Assembly (NCBI GenBank): GCA_963772375.1
Contig: CAVYXG010000001.1
Span: 1,426,001 to 1,490,000, forward strand
Length of the DNA stretch: 64,000 bases
Source: DATBHM01 sp963772375
GTDB taxonomy: Bacteria > Actinomycetota > UBA4738 > JACQTL01
Direction of reading: 5' to 3'
In this document: positions 14,113 through 22,882 of the stretch, one piece after another
Position numbering within the stretch: the first letter of the stretch is position 1
How the letters are laid out: each line of letters starts with the position of its first letter
Notes under the pieces: model-generated
The model's database searches: none
What the model saw: the letters and a program-made list of their open reading frames with translations, nothing else
Told to the model about the DNA's origin: nothing
Position numbers and translations under genes: made by a program

Positions 14113-16452
14113 GTGTTCTCCTCGGCGAGCGACGCCTCGCGGGCCCGCCGGCCGACGGACGTCATGCTCCTCATCGCGAGCGTCCTGAGCATCGCGCTGT
14201 TCACGATCGTGGCCCCGGGCCCGACCGGGTTCGACACCGCGGCCACAAAGCTCGTGGCCGTGCTCCCCGGGCTGTTCGGCTGGTTCTGGGAGACCTCGTA
14301 CGACCTGCTGATCGGATGGGCGCTGTTCATGGTGGTCGCGGCGCTCGTGTTCCGGAAGCGCAAGCTGCTGCTCTGCGAACAGGTCGTCGCGGGCGCCCTC
14401 TCGTTCGTCACGGCGGCCCTCATCGGCCTCGCGACGGGCGCCACCTGGTCGGAGCTCGTCCACGCCCTGGGGTCGTCGCAGCCGCCGGCGGTCTTCCCGG
14501 CGGTTCGGTTCGCCCTGACCACCGCCGTGATCGTCACGGCGTCGCCGCACCTCAGCCGGCCGCTCCGCTACCTCGGCCGGTGGGTGCTCTTCGCTGGCTC
14601 CCTGGGCGCCATCGCCGTGGGGATCGCGACGCCGACCGGCGTGGTGGCCGGCCTCGCCATCGGCATGGGGGCCGCGGCGGTCGTCCACCTGGTGTTCGGC
14701 TCGCCGGGGGGCCGGCTCCCTCCTGAACAGGTGGCCGCCTCGCTGCACGACCTCGGCGTCGCGACGACCGAGATCGAGGACGCACGGCTCCAGCCGGGCG
14801 GGGCCCAGCTCACCACCGCGACCACCACGGACGGCCGCCGGCTGCTGGTCAAGGTCTACGGGCGGGACGCATGGGACGGACAGTTCCTGACGTCGGTCTG
14901 GTCGCGCGTGTGGTACCGGGACGACGCGCCCTCGCACGGCGCGTCCCGCACGCAGCAGGTGGAGCACGAGGCGTTCGTCACGCTCCTCGCGGAACGGTCG
15001 GGAGTCGCCGTCCTCCCCGTCATCGCGGCCGGGCTCGCGACCGGCCGGGATGCGCTGCTCGTGATCGAGGGGCGGGGCCGGCTCCTCGTTCAGGCCCACG
15101 AGCCCGTGGGCGACGCGTTCCTCGCGTCCGCATGGGCCGAGCTCGGTAAGCTCCACGAGGCCGGGATGGCCCACGGCCAGATCGACGCGTTCCGGCTGGC
15201 GGTGCTGCCCGGGGGCGGCGCGGCGTTGCTCGACTTCGCCGACGCCCGAGTCGCGGCCACCGATTCGTTCATGCTGGCCGACCAGGCGCAGCTCCTCGTG
15301 ACGGCGGCCCTGCAGACCGACCAGGATCGCGCCGTCGCGGCCGCGGAGGCGGCGATCGGGTCGGAGGGCCTGGCGGCCGTGCTGCCGTTCCTCCAGGCCC
15401 CGGTGCTGACCCGGCCCACCCGGCGGGCCCTGCACGATCGCGACCTGGACCTCGACGCGCTGCGGGAGGCCGCGGCGAAGGCCTCCGGCGTGGAAGTCCC
15501 CAAGCTCGAGCCGATCCGGCGCGTCACGCTGGGCTCGGTCCTGATGATCGTGCTGGTCGTGTTCCTCGCCTACACGCTGATCTCGGCCATCTCGGGCGTC
15601 GGACTGCAGAACCTCGTCGACGAGCTCGAGAGCGCCAGCGGACCGTGGCTGGGGATCGCGCTGGCGCTCTCCCCGGTCGTGCTCGTCCCGCAGGCGTTCG
15701 CCTGCATGGGTGCGACGGAGCGGCCCGTCCGCCTTGGGCCGCTGATCGCGCTCGAGAGCGCCATCCAGTTCATCCAGCTCGCCGTGCCCAGCTCGGCCGC
15801 GCGGATCGCGCTCAACATCCGGTTCTTCCAGCGAGCGGGGGCGACCACGACGGCCGCGGTGGCCATCGGTGTCATCGACGGCGTGTCCGGGTTCATCGTC
15901 CAGATCACGCTGATCCTGCTGATCACTCTGTCGGGCCTCGGGAGCCTCAACCTCCGGCCGGAGAGCTCGAGCGGATCGGTGCCGTGGACCCTGATCCTGA
16001 TCGCCGTGGCCGTGTTGGTGATCGCGGTCGCGGTCGCGCTGATGATCCCCAAGGTCCGGTCGATGATCCGCGCCCGCGTGGCCGACAGTCGCGTTGCCCT
16101 GCAGGTGTTCCGGTCGCCGACCAAGGTCGCCCTGCTGTTCCTCGGGAACCTCGCAGCGCAGCTGCTGTACGCCCTGATCCTCGGGCTGTGCCTGCGGGCG
16201 TTCGGGGCGCACATCCCCTTCGCCGACTGCATCCTCGTGTACACGGGGGTCGCGCTGTTCGCCGGGTTCATGCCGGTCCCCGGCGGGATCGGCGTCGCGG
16301 AGGCCGCCTACACCGCCTGCCTGGTCGCGCTCGGGGTCTCCCACACCGTCGCGCTGGCCACGGCGCTCACCATGCGGGCGGTCACGTACTACCTGCCGCC
16401 GATCTGGGGCGGGTTCGCCATGAAGTGGCTGCGCAACCACTCCTACGTCTGA
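14113..16452 (+). CDS. Membrane protein fusing a kinase-like domain to an LPG-synthase/flippase TM domain
   Basis: About 779 aa. The N-terminal 210 residues contain roughly six membrane segments. A soluble kinase-like domain follows (about 215-450) with the Lys motif LLVKVYG, an HxD-loop relative AHGQIDAFRL and DFADA in place of DFG. The C-terminal half has about eight membrane segments of the lysylphosphatidylglycerol-synthase TM (UPF0104/YbhN) type, ending in MPVPGGIGVAEAAY. The catalytic Asp of HxD appears replaced by Gln, so the kinase part may be inactive. No lysyl-transferase (DUF2156) domain is present, so lysyl-lipid synthesis is not implied. The start is uncertain: GTG 14113, ATG 14164, or a GTG at 13879 that precedes the putative promoter. 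Confidence 0.85.
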   Translation: MFSSASDASRARRPTDVMLLIASVLSIALFTIVAPGPTGFDTAATKLVAVLPGLFGWFWETSYDLLIGWALFMVVAALVFRKRKLLLCEQVVAGALSFVTAALIGLATGATWSELVHALGSSQPPAVFPAVRFALTTAVIVTASPHLSRPLRYLGRWVLFAGSLGAIAVGIATPTGVVAGLAIGMGAAAVVHLVFGSPGGRLPPEQVAASLHDLGVATTEIEDARLQPGGAQLTTATTTDGRRLLVKVYGRDAWDGQFLTSVWSRVWYRDDAPSHGASRTQQVEHEAFVTLLAERSGVAVLPVIAAGLATGRDALLVIEGRGRLLVQAHEPVGDAFLASAWAELGKLHEAGMAHGQIDAFRLAVLPGGGAALLDFADARVAATDSFMLADQAQLLVTAALQTDQDRAVAAAEAAIGSEGLAAVLPFLQAPVLTRPTRRALHDRDLDLDALREAAAKASGVEVPKLEPIRRVTLGSVLMIVLVVFLAYTLISAISGVGLQNLVDELESASGPWLGIALALSPVVLVPQAFACMGATERPVRLGPLIALESAIQFIQLAVPSSAARIALNIRFFQRAGATTTAAVAIGVIDGVSGFIVQITLILLITLSGLGSLNLRPESSSGSVPWTLILIAVAVLVIAVAVALMIPKVRSMIRARVADSRVALQVFRSPTKVALLFLGNLAAQLLYALILGLCLRAFGAHIPFADCILVYTGVALFAGFMPVPGGIGVAEAAYTACLVALGVSHTVALATALTMRAVTYYLPPIWGGFAMKWLRNHSYV

Positions 16453-16477
16453 CGTCCGTTCGAACGTCCCCGCGGAG

Positions 16478-16483
16478 TACCAT
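16478..16483 (+). promoter_or_regulatory. Leaderless -10 box (TACCAT) for the ROK kinase
   Basis: TACCAT seven bases before ATG 16491. An earlier ATG (16482) overlaps the box itself, which argues for 16491 as the start of a leaderless message. Confidence 0.5.
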
Positions 16484-16490
16484 GCGCCGC

Positions 16491-17585
16491 ATGTCTGACG
16501 ACGACGCCACCACGGACGAACCCGAACCGGCACCCGAACCGGAACTTGCGACGGAACCAGAGCCAGAGCCAGAGCCAGAGCCTGAACCCGCTCCCACGGA
16601 GCCAGATGAGGCTGCTGCGCCCACTCCTCCCAAGCTCGTCGCGGGGGTCGACCTCGGCGGCACCAAGATCCAGGCGGTCGTCCTGCGCGACGAGGCCGTC
16701 GCCGGCAGCTCGCGCGTCCCGACGCCCCAGACCGGCGCGCCGGACGTGATCGCGGCGATCGTCCAGGCCGTGAAGGACTCGCTGACGCAGGCCGGCGCCT
16801 CGATCGAGGACCTGGGGGCGGTCGGCATCGGCACCCCCGGCGAGATCGACGCGGCGCGGGGCGAGGTGGCGCTCGCCAACAACGTCCCCGGCTTCGTCGA
16901 CCCGCCGGTCCCGCTGGGGCCCGTCGTCTCCGAGGGCCTCGGGAGCATCCCCGTGAAGATCGACAACGACGTCCGGGTGGCCATCCTGGGGGAGTTCCAC
17001 CGGGGGGCCGGGCGCCCGTACCAGAACTTCTTCGGCGTCTTCGTCGGAACGGGGGTCGGCGGGGGGCTCGTCCTCGACGGCAAGCTCCGCACGGGGCGCG
17101 GCGCGGCCGGTGAGATCGGCCACATGGTCGTGAAGCCCGGCGGCCGGGAGTGCGCGTGCGGGCGGAAGGGCTGTCTGGAGGCCTACGCGGGCCGGGGCCG
17201 CCTGGAGGTCCGGGCCCGGGAGCTGGTCGAGAAGGGCCACAAGACGGACCTGTTCAGGATCATGGAGAAGAAGGAACGGACCCGCCTGTCCTCCGGCGTG
17301 TGGGCCGAGGCGCTCGAGAGGGGCGACGACATGGCGAAGGAGCTCATCGACGACGCCGTGTGGGCTCTCGGGCTGGCGCTGGCCTCCGCGCAGAACCTGC
17401 TCGACGTGGAGGCGATCATGCTCGGCGGCGGGCTGGGCGACCGGCTGGGGGTCGCGCTCGCCAACCGGGTGGCCGACGCGATGCTGCCCCACCTGTTCGT
17501 CCAGGATCACCCGCCGACGATCCTGAACACGGAGCTCGGCGACTACTCGGGCGCGGTGGGCGCCGCGGTGCTGGCCGGCGGCTGA
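16491..17585 (+). CDS. ROK family sugar kinase (glucokinase-like) with acidic N-terminal repeat
   Basis: About 364 aa. The first 45 residues are a Glu/Pro/Ala tract, DNA-encoded by tandem hexamers. The ROK fold then begins with VAGVDLGGTKIQAVVL (ATP-binding phosphate loop). It carries GTPGEID, VKIDNDVRVAILGE (catalytic Asp region), FVGTGVGGGLVLDG, and the ROK zinc motif GHMVVKPGGRECACGRKGC. This combination fits actinobacterial glucokinase, though other hexose specificities cannot be excluded. Its 3' end overlaps by 43 nt the 3' end of the convergent membrane-protein gene. Confidence 0.92.
   Translation: MSDDDATTDEPEPAPEPELATEPEPEPEPEPEPAPTEPDEAAAPTPPKLVAGVDLGGTKIQAVVLRDEAVAGSSRVPTPQTGAPDVIAAIVQAVKDSLTQAGASIEDLGAVGIGTPGEIDAARGEVALANNVPGFVDPPVPLGPVVSEGLGSIPVKIDNDVRVAILGEFHRGAGRPYQNFFGVFVGTGVGGGLVLDGKLRTGRGAAGEIGHMVVKPGGRECACGRKGCLEAYAGRGRLEVRARELVEKGHKTDLFRIMEKKERTRLSSGVWAEALERGDDMAKELIDDAVWALGLALASAQNLLDVEAIMLGGGLGDRLGVALANRVADAMLPHLFVQDHPPTILNTELGDYSGAVGAAVLAGG
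16560..16583 (+). repeat. Tandem 6-bp repeat encoding Glu-Pro units
   Basis: Three perfect copies and one near copy of GAGCCA, preceded by a GAACCA variant. They encode the Glu-Pro run near the N-terminus of the ROK kinase. Such in-frame repeats can change length by slippage without breaking the frame. Confidence 0.8.
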
Positions 17586-19993
17586 GCCTCCGGCGGTCCG
17601 TCGGGCTGCCCGTCCCCTGCGACCGCAGCCGCGCTCGCGGTTGCGACGGGCTCACGGCCAACCGGTTCGGCGGCCGACGCGGCCGGCTTTCGCCCGCGGC
17701 GCCGGCGATCCAGCAGCGCCAGTCCGACGATCGAGCCGATCGAGATCAGGAACAGCAGCCAGTACGCCGGGTAGGGGACGTACTGGATGGCGATCACGTG
17801 GCGCCCCGGGCCCATCTCCCGCCCGACGAAGCTCGGCGCGACCATCTGCGGAGGCACGGTCCTGCCGTCGACGGTCACATGCCACCGGGGGTCGAACGAC
17901 TCCCGGAGGATCACCATGGCGCGTCGGTTCAGCGACACGGTCGCCTGGAACCGGCCGTTCTCCGGGTCGACGGCCTCGCTGAGCACCTTCCCGGCCGGAC
18001 CCGACGCCGACTCGCCCTCGCGCAGGGTCGGCGGCGCCGCCGGCGCGCCGGCGAAGGCGACCGTCGGATACCGCCCTTCGCCGATGAGCGCCGACTGCAG
18101 GAACGGCTGCATCTGGGTCCCCAGGTCGGTCCGGTCCGCCTCGATCGGTGCGATGGCGTCCACGACGCCGAAGTACCCGGGGGCGGACGGCACCTCGTAC
18201 AGCGTGAACCGGCCCCGCGTCATGACCCTGGTCGCGGGGACGAGTGGTCCGGCGGTGGACGGTTCGATGATGTACCGGACGTCGAACAGCCGGTAGTGGG
18301 CCAGGGTGGCCGAGTCGAAGTAGTGCGTCACGCTGGACGAGAGCGACCAGGTCGGCCGGTTGAAGCCCACCGCGTCGGTGAGCGAGTACAGCAGCTCGAT
18401 GTCGAGCGGCACGAACCCGACCATGTACCCGCGTCCCCACCCCGAGCCCTGCCCGGCGAACAGCCGGCCCGGCCCGAGCGACTCCGCCCTGGCCACCAGC
18501 GCCTGGACGTCCGCGCCATCGGTGGCCTCGGCGTCGCGCTGGCTGGCCACCCACGAGAACTGCCGCGCCGCGTAGACGCCCCGGTCCGCGAACGCCGGCC
18601 CGATCACGGCGATCGCCAGCACCACGACCAGCCCGGCCGCGACGACCGGCCGCCACCGGCCGGCCGCGTGCGCGCGGAACCGCAGGGCGAACCGCCGGAT
18701 GGCGCCGCCCGCCCACACCGCTCCCACGCCGGCGAGGACGATCCCCGCGAGGTGCACGCCGAACAGGTACCGACGCAGGAACAGGTCCCCGCTCCCCGGC
18801 AGCACCTTGAGCGCCGCGCCCCAGGTCGGCCGCCCGAAGAACAGCAGCATGCTGAGCGTCCCCGCCGCGAGGACGGCCCGGGCGCGTTCATCCCGGCGCC
18901 ACCGGACGCAGCACACGATCAGCCCGATGCCGGCCAGCACGGTGACGACCGGGATGCGCTTGTTGTCGAAGATCGCGCCGGACACCAGCCACGACAGGAT
19001 CTTCCACGCCCCGAACGAGTCGTAGGCCGGGTTGCCCCGGGAGAACGGGTCCTGGGTGGTCCACCGGGCATCGGTGAGGAGCGGGACGAGCATCCACGCC
19101 GCCCCCAGGAGCGCCCCGGCGCCGACGATCGCGGCGCGGCCCACCCGCCGCAGGAACTGTGACGGCCTGATCAGCACCCACACCCCGATCACCAGCAGCG
19201 CGAGGTATCCGGTCAGCAGGTGGGCGCCGATGCACAGGGCCGTGACCAGCGCGGCCGGCCAGTACTTCCCGCGCCCCGAGACCGCGCGCCACGTCAGGGC
19301 CCACGAGAACGGCAGCAACCACATCCCCCACAGCTGCGTGTACAGGCCGTAGCCGCCCCATGTGTAGCTCGTCCACTCGTAGCCGAGGCTCGGCTGGCTG
19401 ACGATGAGCGGCGACACGACGGCCGCCATCGCGGCGACCCACGGTTCCCATTCCAGGAGCCGGGTGCTGGCGTAGATGCAGATCGGCCACAACGCGAGCA
19501 GCAGGTACGTCAGCCAGTGGAACGCCCCCTCGGTGCCGACCACCGTCCCCGCGGCGCCGGTCACGATGGCCGGGAGGCTCTGGTAGTGATGGAACCGCGA
19601 GGACCCGAGGTCGAGGTACGGGAACCATCCGTCGAACGGCAGGTGGCCCTGGCTGATCCGGAGCTCCGCCCACCGGGCCATCGACACGTGCACCGAGCTG
19701 TCGTTGGCGTAGGTGGTCGTGTAGGCGTTGGGATGCAGGGCCCACAGGTTGAACACCACCGTGAGCCCCACCAGGATCAGGGGGAGCCTCGCCACCCACG
19801 GGTTGGGCGGGCCCGGGGGAGCCTGGCGGTCCTCCGGTTCCGGCCGGTCGGTCGCCTCCGGCGGCTCGCTAGCGACGCCGCCCGGCTGGTCGTGGTCTTC
19901 CGCGGGCGGCGACGCGCCGTCGCCGGCGGGGTCGGCGACCGGGGCCGGCTGCGAACCGGTCCACCGTGCATGCGTCGACCCCTCGTTCGTCAC
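17543..19993 (-). CDS. Large polytopic membrane protein, GT-C/YfhO-like
   Basis: About 816 aa. A disordered Pro/Glu-rich N-terminus (about 65 residues) leads to roughly ten membrane segments. The first outward loop contains NDSSVHVSMARWAELRISQG and FPYLDLGSSRFHHYQSLP, the arrangement of acidic and aromatic residues seen in GT-C-type glycosyltransferases and YfhO-like proteins. A large extracytoplasmic beta-rich domain (about 490-760) precedes a last TM helix and an Ala/Pro-rich tail. It probably moves sugars from lipid carriers to cell-surface polymers, but donor and acceptor are unknown. The GTG start has GGAG five bases upstream. The tail overlaps the ROK kinase gene by 43 nt, tail to tail. 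Confidence 0.8.
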   Translation of the reverse strand: MTNEGSTHARWTGSQPAPVADPAGDGASPPAEDHDQPGGVASEPPEATDRPEPEDRQAPPGPPNPWVARLPLILVGLTVVFNLWALHPNAYTTTYANDSSVHVSMARWAELRISQGHLPFDGWFPYLDLGSSRFHHYQSLPAIVTGAAGTVVGTEGAFHWLTYLLLALWPICIYASTRLLEWEPWVAAMAAVVSPLIVSQPSLGYEWTSYTWGGYGLYTQLWGMWLLPFSWALTWRAVSGRGKYWPAALVTALCIGAHLLTGYLALLVIGVWVLIRPSQFLRRVGRAAIVGAGALLGAAWMLVPLLTDARWTTQDPFSRGNPAYDSFGAWKILSWLVSGAIFDNKRIPVVTVLAGIGLIVCCVRWRRDERARAVLAAGTLSMLLFFGRPTWGAALKVLPGSGDLFLRRYLFGVHLAGIVLAGVGAVWAGGAIRRFALRFRAHAAGRWRPVVAAGLVVVLAIAVIGPAFADRGVYAARQFSWVASQRDAEATDGADVQALVARAESLGPGRLFAGQGSGWGRGYMVGFVPLDIELLYSLTDAVGFNRPTWSLSSSVTHYFDSATLAHYRLFDVRYIIEPSTAGPLVPATRVMTRGRFTLYEVPSAPGYFGVVDAIAPIEADRTDLGTQMQPFLQSALIGEGRYPTVAFAGAPAAPPTLREGESASGPAGKVLSEAVDPENGRFQATVSLNRRAMVILRESFDPRWHVTVDGRTVPPQMVAPSFVGREMGPGRHVIAIQYVPYPAYWLLFLISIGSIVGLALLDRRRRGRKPAASAAEPVGREPVATASAAAVAGDGQPDGPPEAQPPASTAAPTAPE

Positions 19994-20050
19994 GTTGGCT
20001 CCGATCGGATGGAGGGCCGGGCGCGCCCGCGCCGCGGCCTCCGGTCGTTC

Positions 20051-20056
20051 AGCATA
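20051..20056 (-). promoter_or_regulatory. Putative -10 box (TATGCT) of the GT-C-like gene
   Basis: TATGCT on the minus strand, 57 nt before the GTG start, in the 189-nt gap after the LLM oxidoreductase gene. A Shine-Dalgarno is present, so the message would be leadered. Confidence 0.4.
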
Positions 20057-20182
20057 GAGCCCACTCGCCCGCTGGGGGCGGGTTGCGTCCGGGCCAGCCG
20101 AACCGGCTGCCCACCCCATCGTCAAGCGGGCCATGGCGCCCTTGTACCAGCGGGGCGCGGACCGTCGCTGCCGTCTCGCGGC

Positions 20183-21301
20183 CTACCGCCGAGCCACCCG
20201 CCGGATGATCCGCCCGACGTCCCGGAACGACGGCAGCGCCCGCCGGGGATCGATCAGCGGGCCGACGTTGCGGAGCACGACGTGGCGGAGGCCCACCGCC
20301 GCGTACGACTCGACGCGGGCGGCCAGCTGCTCCGGCGTGCCGTGGTCGAACGCGGCGTGGAGCACACCGAAGGGCACCTCCCCCATGTGGTGGCGGACCT
20401 CGTCGGGATCGAGCCGTGAGGGGATGTAGTCGACGACCCCGCGGAAGCCCGGCCCGAACGGATGCTGCTCTCCCTCGCGTTCCCAGAGCGCGGCCGGCAT
20501 GACCAGGGCGCCCAGGCGCATGGCGTTCGACTCCAGGAGATGGTGGGCGGCGTCGTGCGTGTCAGCCGTGACGACGGTCATCTCGTAGGACGGCGTGAAG
20601 CCCGCCATCGAACGCCCCGCCTCGAACCCTGCGCTGCGGATCTCCCGGAGGTGGTTCGCGTACTCCTCCGGCTCCATCTGGTGGGTCGGGAGCCACCCGT
20701 CGCCGTACCGGCCGGTCAGGCGGAGCGTGCGCGGGCCGTGCGCCGCGACCCACACCGGCGGGTAGGTCCCGCGGTACGGCCCGAGCCCGACCACCGCCCG
20801 GTCCAGGTGGAAGAACCGCCCCTCGTACGAGACGTAGCCGCGCGAGGTCCACAGCAGCCGGATCAGATACAGCGCCTCCTCCAGCCGGCTGACCTGGCCC
20901 CGGAAGGAGAGACCGTACGGCTCGACGTTCTCCCGCTCCCCGGCGCCGATCCCGAGGACGAACCGCCCCCGCGTGAGGTGGTGCATCGACAGCGCGGCCT
21001 GGGCGATCTCGGCCGGGTGCCGGCGGATCGACTCGGTCACCGCGGTCCCGAGCCTGGCCTTCCGGGTCCGCCCGGCCAGCCAGGTGAGGAACGTGAACGC
21101 GTCGAAGTTCTCCTCGGGGTTGCGGATGAGCCGCGCGCTCGGGAACGTCGCACCGTTCCACAGGCCGAGCGGGACCAGATACATCCAGTGGTCGGGCGCC
21201 CAGAACGAATCGGCTCCGGCCACCTCCAGCCCGCGCGCGATGGCCGCGACGGCGGCCGTCGGCGGCCGCCCGAGGATCTGCACCCCGACGCCGATGCCCA
21301 T
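20183..21301 (-). CDS. LLM-class, probably F420-dependent oxidoreductase
   Basis: A 372-aa TIM-barrel flavin-type oxidoreductase of the luciferase-like family. It shows ADSFWAPDHWMYLVPLGLW, RLGTAVTESIRRHPAEIAQAA, the cofactor-region block GRFVLGIGAGERENVEPYG, and VWVAAHGPRTLRLTGRYGDGW. The DHxM and GAGE blocks fit the F420-using subgroup that includes mycobacterial phthiodiolone ketoreductase and F420-dependent glucose-6-phosphate dehydrogenase. The substrate cannot be assigned. There is no Shine-Dalgarno before the ATG; TAGCGT lies 11 bases upstream. It follows the B3/4 gene in the same direction. Confidence 0.9.
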   Translation of the reverse strand: MGIGVGVQILGRPPTAAVAAIARGLEVAGADSFWAPDHWMYLVPLGLWNGATFPSARLIRNPEENFDAFTFLTWLAGRTRKARLGTAVTESIRRHPAEIAQAALSMHHLTRGRFVLGIGAGERENVEPYGLSFRGQVSRLEEALYLIRLLWTSRGYVSYEGRFFHLDRAVVGLGPYRGTYPPVWVAAHGPRTLRLTGRYGDGWLPTHQMEPEEYANHLREIRSAGFEAGRSMAGFTPSYEMTVVTADTHDAAHHLLESNAMRLGALVMPAALWEREGEQHPFGPGFRGVVDYIPSRLDPDEVRHHMGEVPFGVLHAAFDHGTPEQLAARVESYAAVGLRHVVLRNVGPLIDPRRALPSFRDVGRIIRRVARR

Positions 21302-21312
21302 CTGAACGTCGA

Positions 21313-21318
21313 ACGCTA
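21313..21318 (-). promoter_or_regulatory. Near-leaderless -10 box (TAGCGT) for the LLM oxidoreductase
   Basis: TAGCGT on the minus strand, 11 bases before the ATG, in the 40-nt gap after the B3/4-domain gene. It suggests the oxidoreductase can be transcribed independently of the upstream run. Confidence 0.45.
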
Positions 21319-21341
21319 CACGCGCTGCGTCGCGGCCGCGC

Positions 21342-22067
21342 TCAGGCGTCCCGCGGCAGGAGCCGCGACGCGAACCGCGCGCCCGGGTTCATCCGGGCGA
21401 GATGCTCCCGTAGGCCCTCCCCCGCCGCGATGGCGCCCCGCTCCCCGGCCGCGGCGAGGCAGTCGAGGATGAACAGCGCGGTGGTCGTGTGATCGGTCAG
21501 CTGCGTCCGGCGGCACTGGCGCCAGTTCCACCGGCGGCAGGTGACTCCCCGGTCGTCGCGCCACACGACCTCGCCGGGCTCCGGTGACTCGACGACCGGC
21601 TCGCCCGCCGCGACCGTGTCGAACTCCTCGTCGCCGGCGGAGCGCACCAGGCGGGGCGGGCCGGCGTAGCGGTCGAGGTCCTCGCCGCCGACCGGCACGA
21701 CGTGCATCACCGAGACCGCGTTGTAGACGTCGGTCAGGCGGTTCACGCGGGGCAGGCCGTCCGGCGCCCGGCGCAGCAGCGCCTCGACGCTGTTCCGGGT
21801 CCGCTGCGGCTTGGCGCCGAACGCCCGGAACGCCGCACGCCACTCGTCGACGTGCTCCAGGTCCTCGATCCGCCGGCCCTCCACGGCGTCGGCCGCGTCA
21901 TGTTCGGCCCGGGTCAGCAGGGCGTCGCTCGGCGCATCGGACGGGCCGCCGGTCAGCCCGCCTGCCGCGACGAGCAGCACGACGTAGTCGGGGCGCAGGG
22001 CGAGGACGTCCGGCGAGACCTCGGCCCCAGCGAGGGCGGCCTCCGCCCGCTCCCACGCCCCGGTCAC
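21342..22067 (-). CDS. B3/4-domain protein (PheRS beta-type tRNA-editing fold)
   Basis: A 241-aa stand-alone B3/4 domain protein, related to the editing module of phenylalanyl-tRNA synthetase beta and to COG3382. Typical blocks are NSVEALLRRAPDGLPRVN, LTDVYNAVSVMHVVPVGG and ESPEPGEVVWRDD, followed by CRRWNWRQCRRTQLTDHT near the C-terminus. Such proteins may deacylate mischarged tRNAs or bind amino acids; the activity here is unknown. The GTG start overlaps the stop of the alpha/beta hydrolase by 4 nt (GTGA). Confidence 0.88.
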   Translation of the reverse strand: MTGAWERAEAALAGAEVSPDVLALRPDYVVLLVAAGGLTGGPSDAPSDALLTRAEHDAADAVEGRRIEDLEHVDEWRAAFRAFGAKPQRTRNSVEALLRRAPDGLPRVNRLTDVYNAVSVMHVVPVGGEDLDRYAGPPRLVRSAGDEEFDTVAAGEPVVESPEPGEVVWRDDRGVTCRRWNWRQCRRTQLTDHTTTALFILDCLAAAGERGAIAAGEGLREHLARMNPGARFASRLLPRDA

Positions 22068-22882
22068 CGGGCGACCGTGCGGCCGAGGAAGTCCAGCATG
22101 GCCCGGTCGAACTGCGTCGGGCGGCGGGTCGGGACCAGGTGGTCCGCGCCCTCGATCACGACCGGCCCCTCGGCGTGGGGGATGCGTTCGGCCAAGAGGT
22201 CCGCGATCGCCAACATCTCGGGGATGTCCCGGTCGCCGACCACGACCAGGGTGGGGGCGGTGACGTCGCCGAGACGTGGCTCGAGCGGCTCGGTCGGCCA
22301 GGTCTCGAGCTCCTCGGGGATCGTGAGCGCGTGGGCATTCTCGTAGCCGATCTCGCGGATGAGGTCGTCGGAGGGCTCGCCGAGCGTCAGCACCCATGGC
22401 GACATGTCGAGCTCGTGCGCGCGGTCGAGTTCGCCGGCCTTCACCGCGTCGTCGACCTCGTCCCAGATGGCCCGCATCCGCGGCGACCAGTCCGGGTAGC
22501 CCGGGATGCCCGATCCGGCCAGGATCAGCGCGCGCACTCGGTCGGCGTGCTCCGTCGCCACGCCCAACGCGACCGCGCCACCCTTGGACGAACCCACGAG
22601 GGCGGCGCGTTCGATCTCCAAGGCGGCGAGCACCGCGACGGTGTCGTCCAGATCCGAATAGGGCCCCTGCGGCCGTTCCGATTGCCCGAAGCCCCGGAAG
22701 TCGAACCGCACGCCACGGAACCCCGCGTCGGCCAGCGAGACCATCTGCGCGTCGAACATCCGCGAGTCGACCAGCCCCGAGTGCAGCAGGAGCACGGGAT
22801 CGCCGCCGCCCCGCGACTCGATCCACAGCCGGCCGCCCGTCGCGACCTCGACCAGCCCGGGCAGCGCGGCCGCTCCGGTCAC
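22064..22882 (-). CDS. Alpha/beta-fold hydrolase
   Basis: A 272-aa soluble hydrolase. The oxyanion region VLLLHSGLVDSRMFD, the strand VRFDFRGFGQSERPQG, and the nucleophile elbow VGSSKGG with Ser99 are all present. The acid strand LVVVGDRDIPEM and the His region EGADHLVPTRRP complete the triad. It resembles esterases, epoxide hydrolases and C-C bond hydrolases; the substrate is not deducible. The GTG start overlaps the stop codon of the upstream amidohydrolase by 4 nt, and its own stop overlaps the next gene. Confidence 0.92.
   Translation of the reverse strand: MTGAAALPGLVEVATGGRLWIESRGGGDPVLLLHSGLVDSRMFDAQMVSLADAGFRGVRFDFRGFGQSERPQGPYSDLDDTVAVLAALEIERAALVGSSKGGAVALGVATEHADRVRALILAGSGIPGYPDWSPRMRAIWDEVDDAVKAGELDRAHELDMSPWVLTLGEPSDDLIREIGYENAHALTIPEELETWPTEPLEPRLGDVTAPTLVVVGDRDIPEMLAIADLLAERIPHAEGPVVIEGADHLVPTRRPTQFDRAMLDFLGRTVAR

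Noticed and set aside
14113..16452. Assignment as a true lysylphosphatidylglycerol synthase (MprF)
   Set aside because: The C-terminal aminoacyl-transferase (DUF2156) domain needed for lysyl transfer is absent; only the membrane flippase-like part is shared.
12772..16533. Long minus-strand open frame extending rmuC upstream through the LPG-synthase-like gene
   Set aside because: Only the part up to the ATG at 13836 matches RmuC and has a Shine-Dalgarno; the rest is antisense to a membrane protein with clear sense coding pattern.
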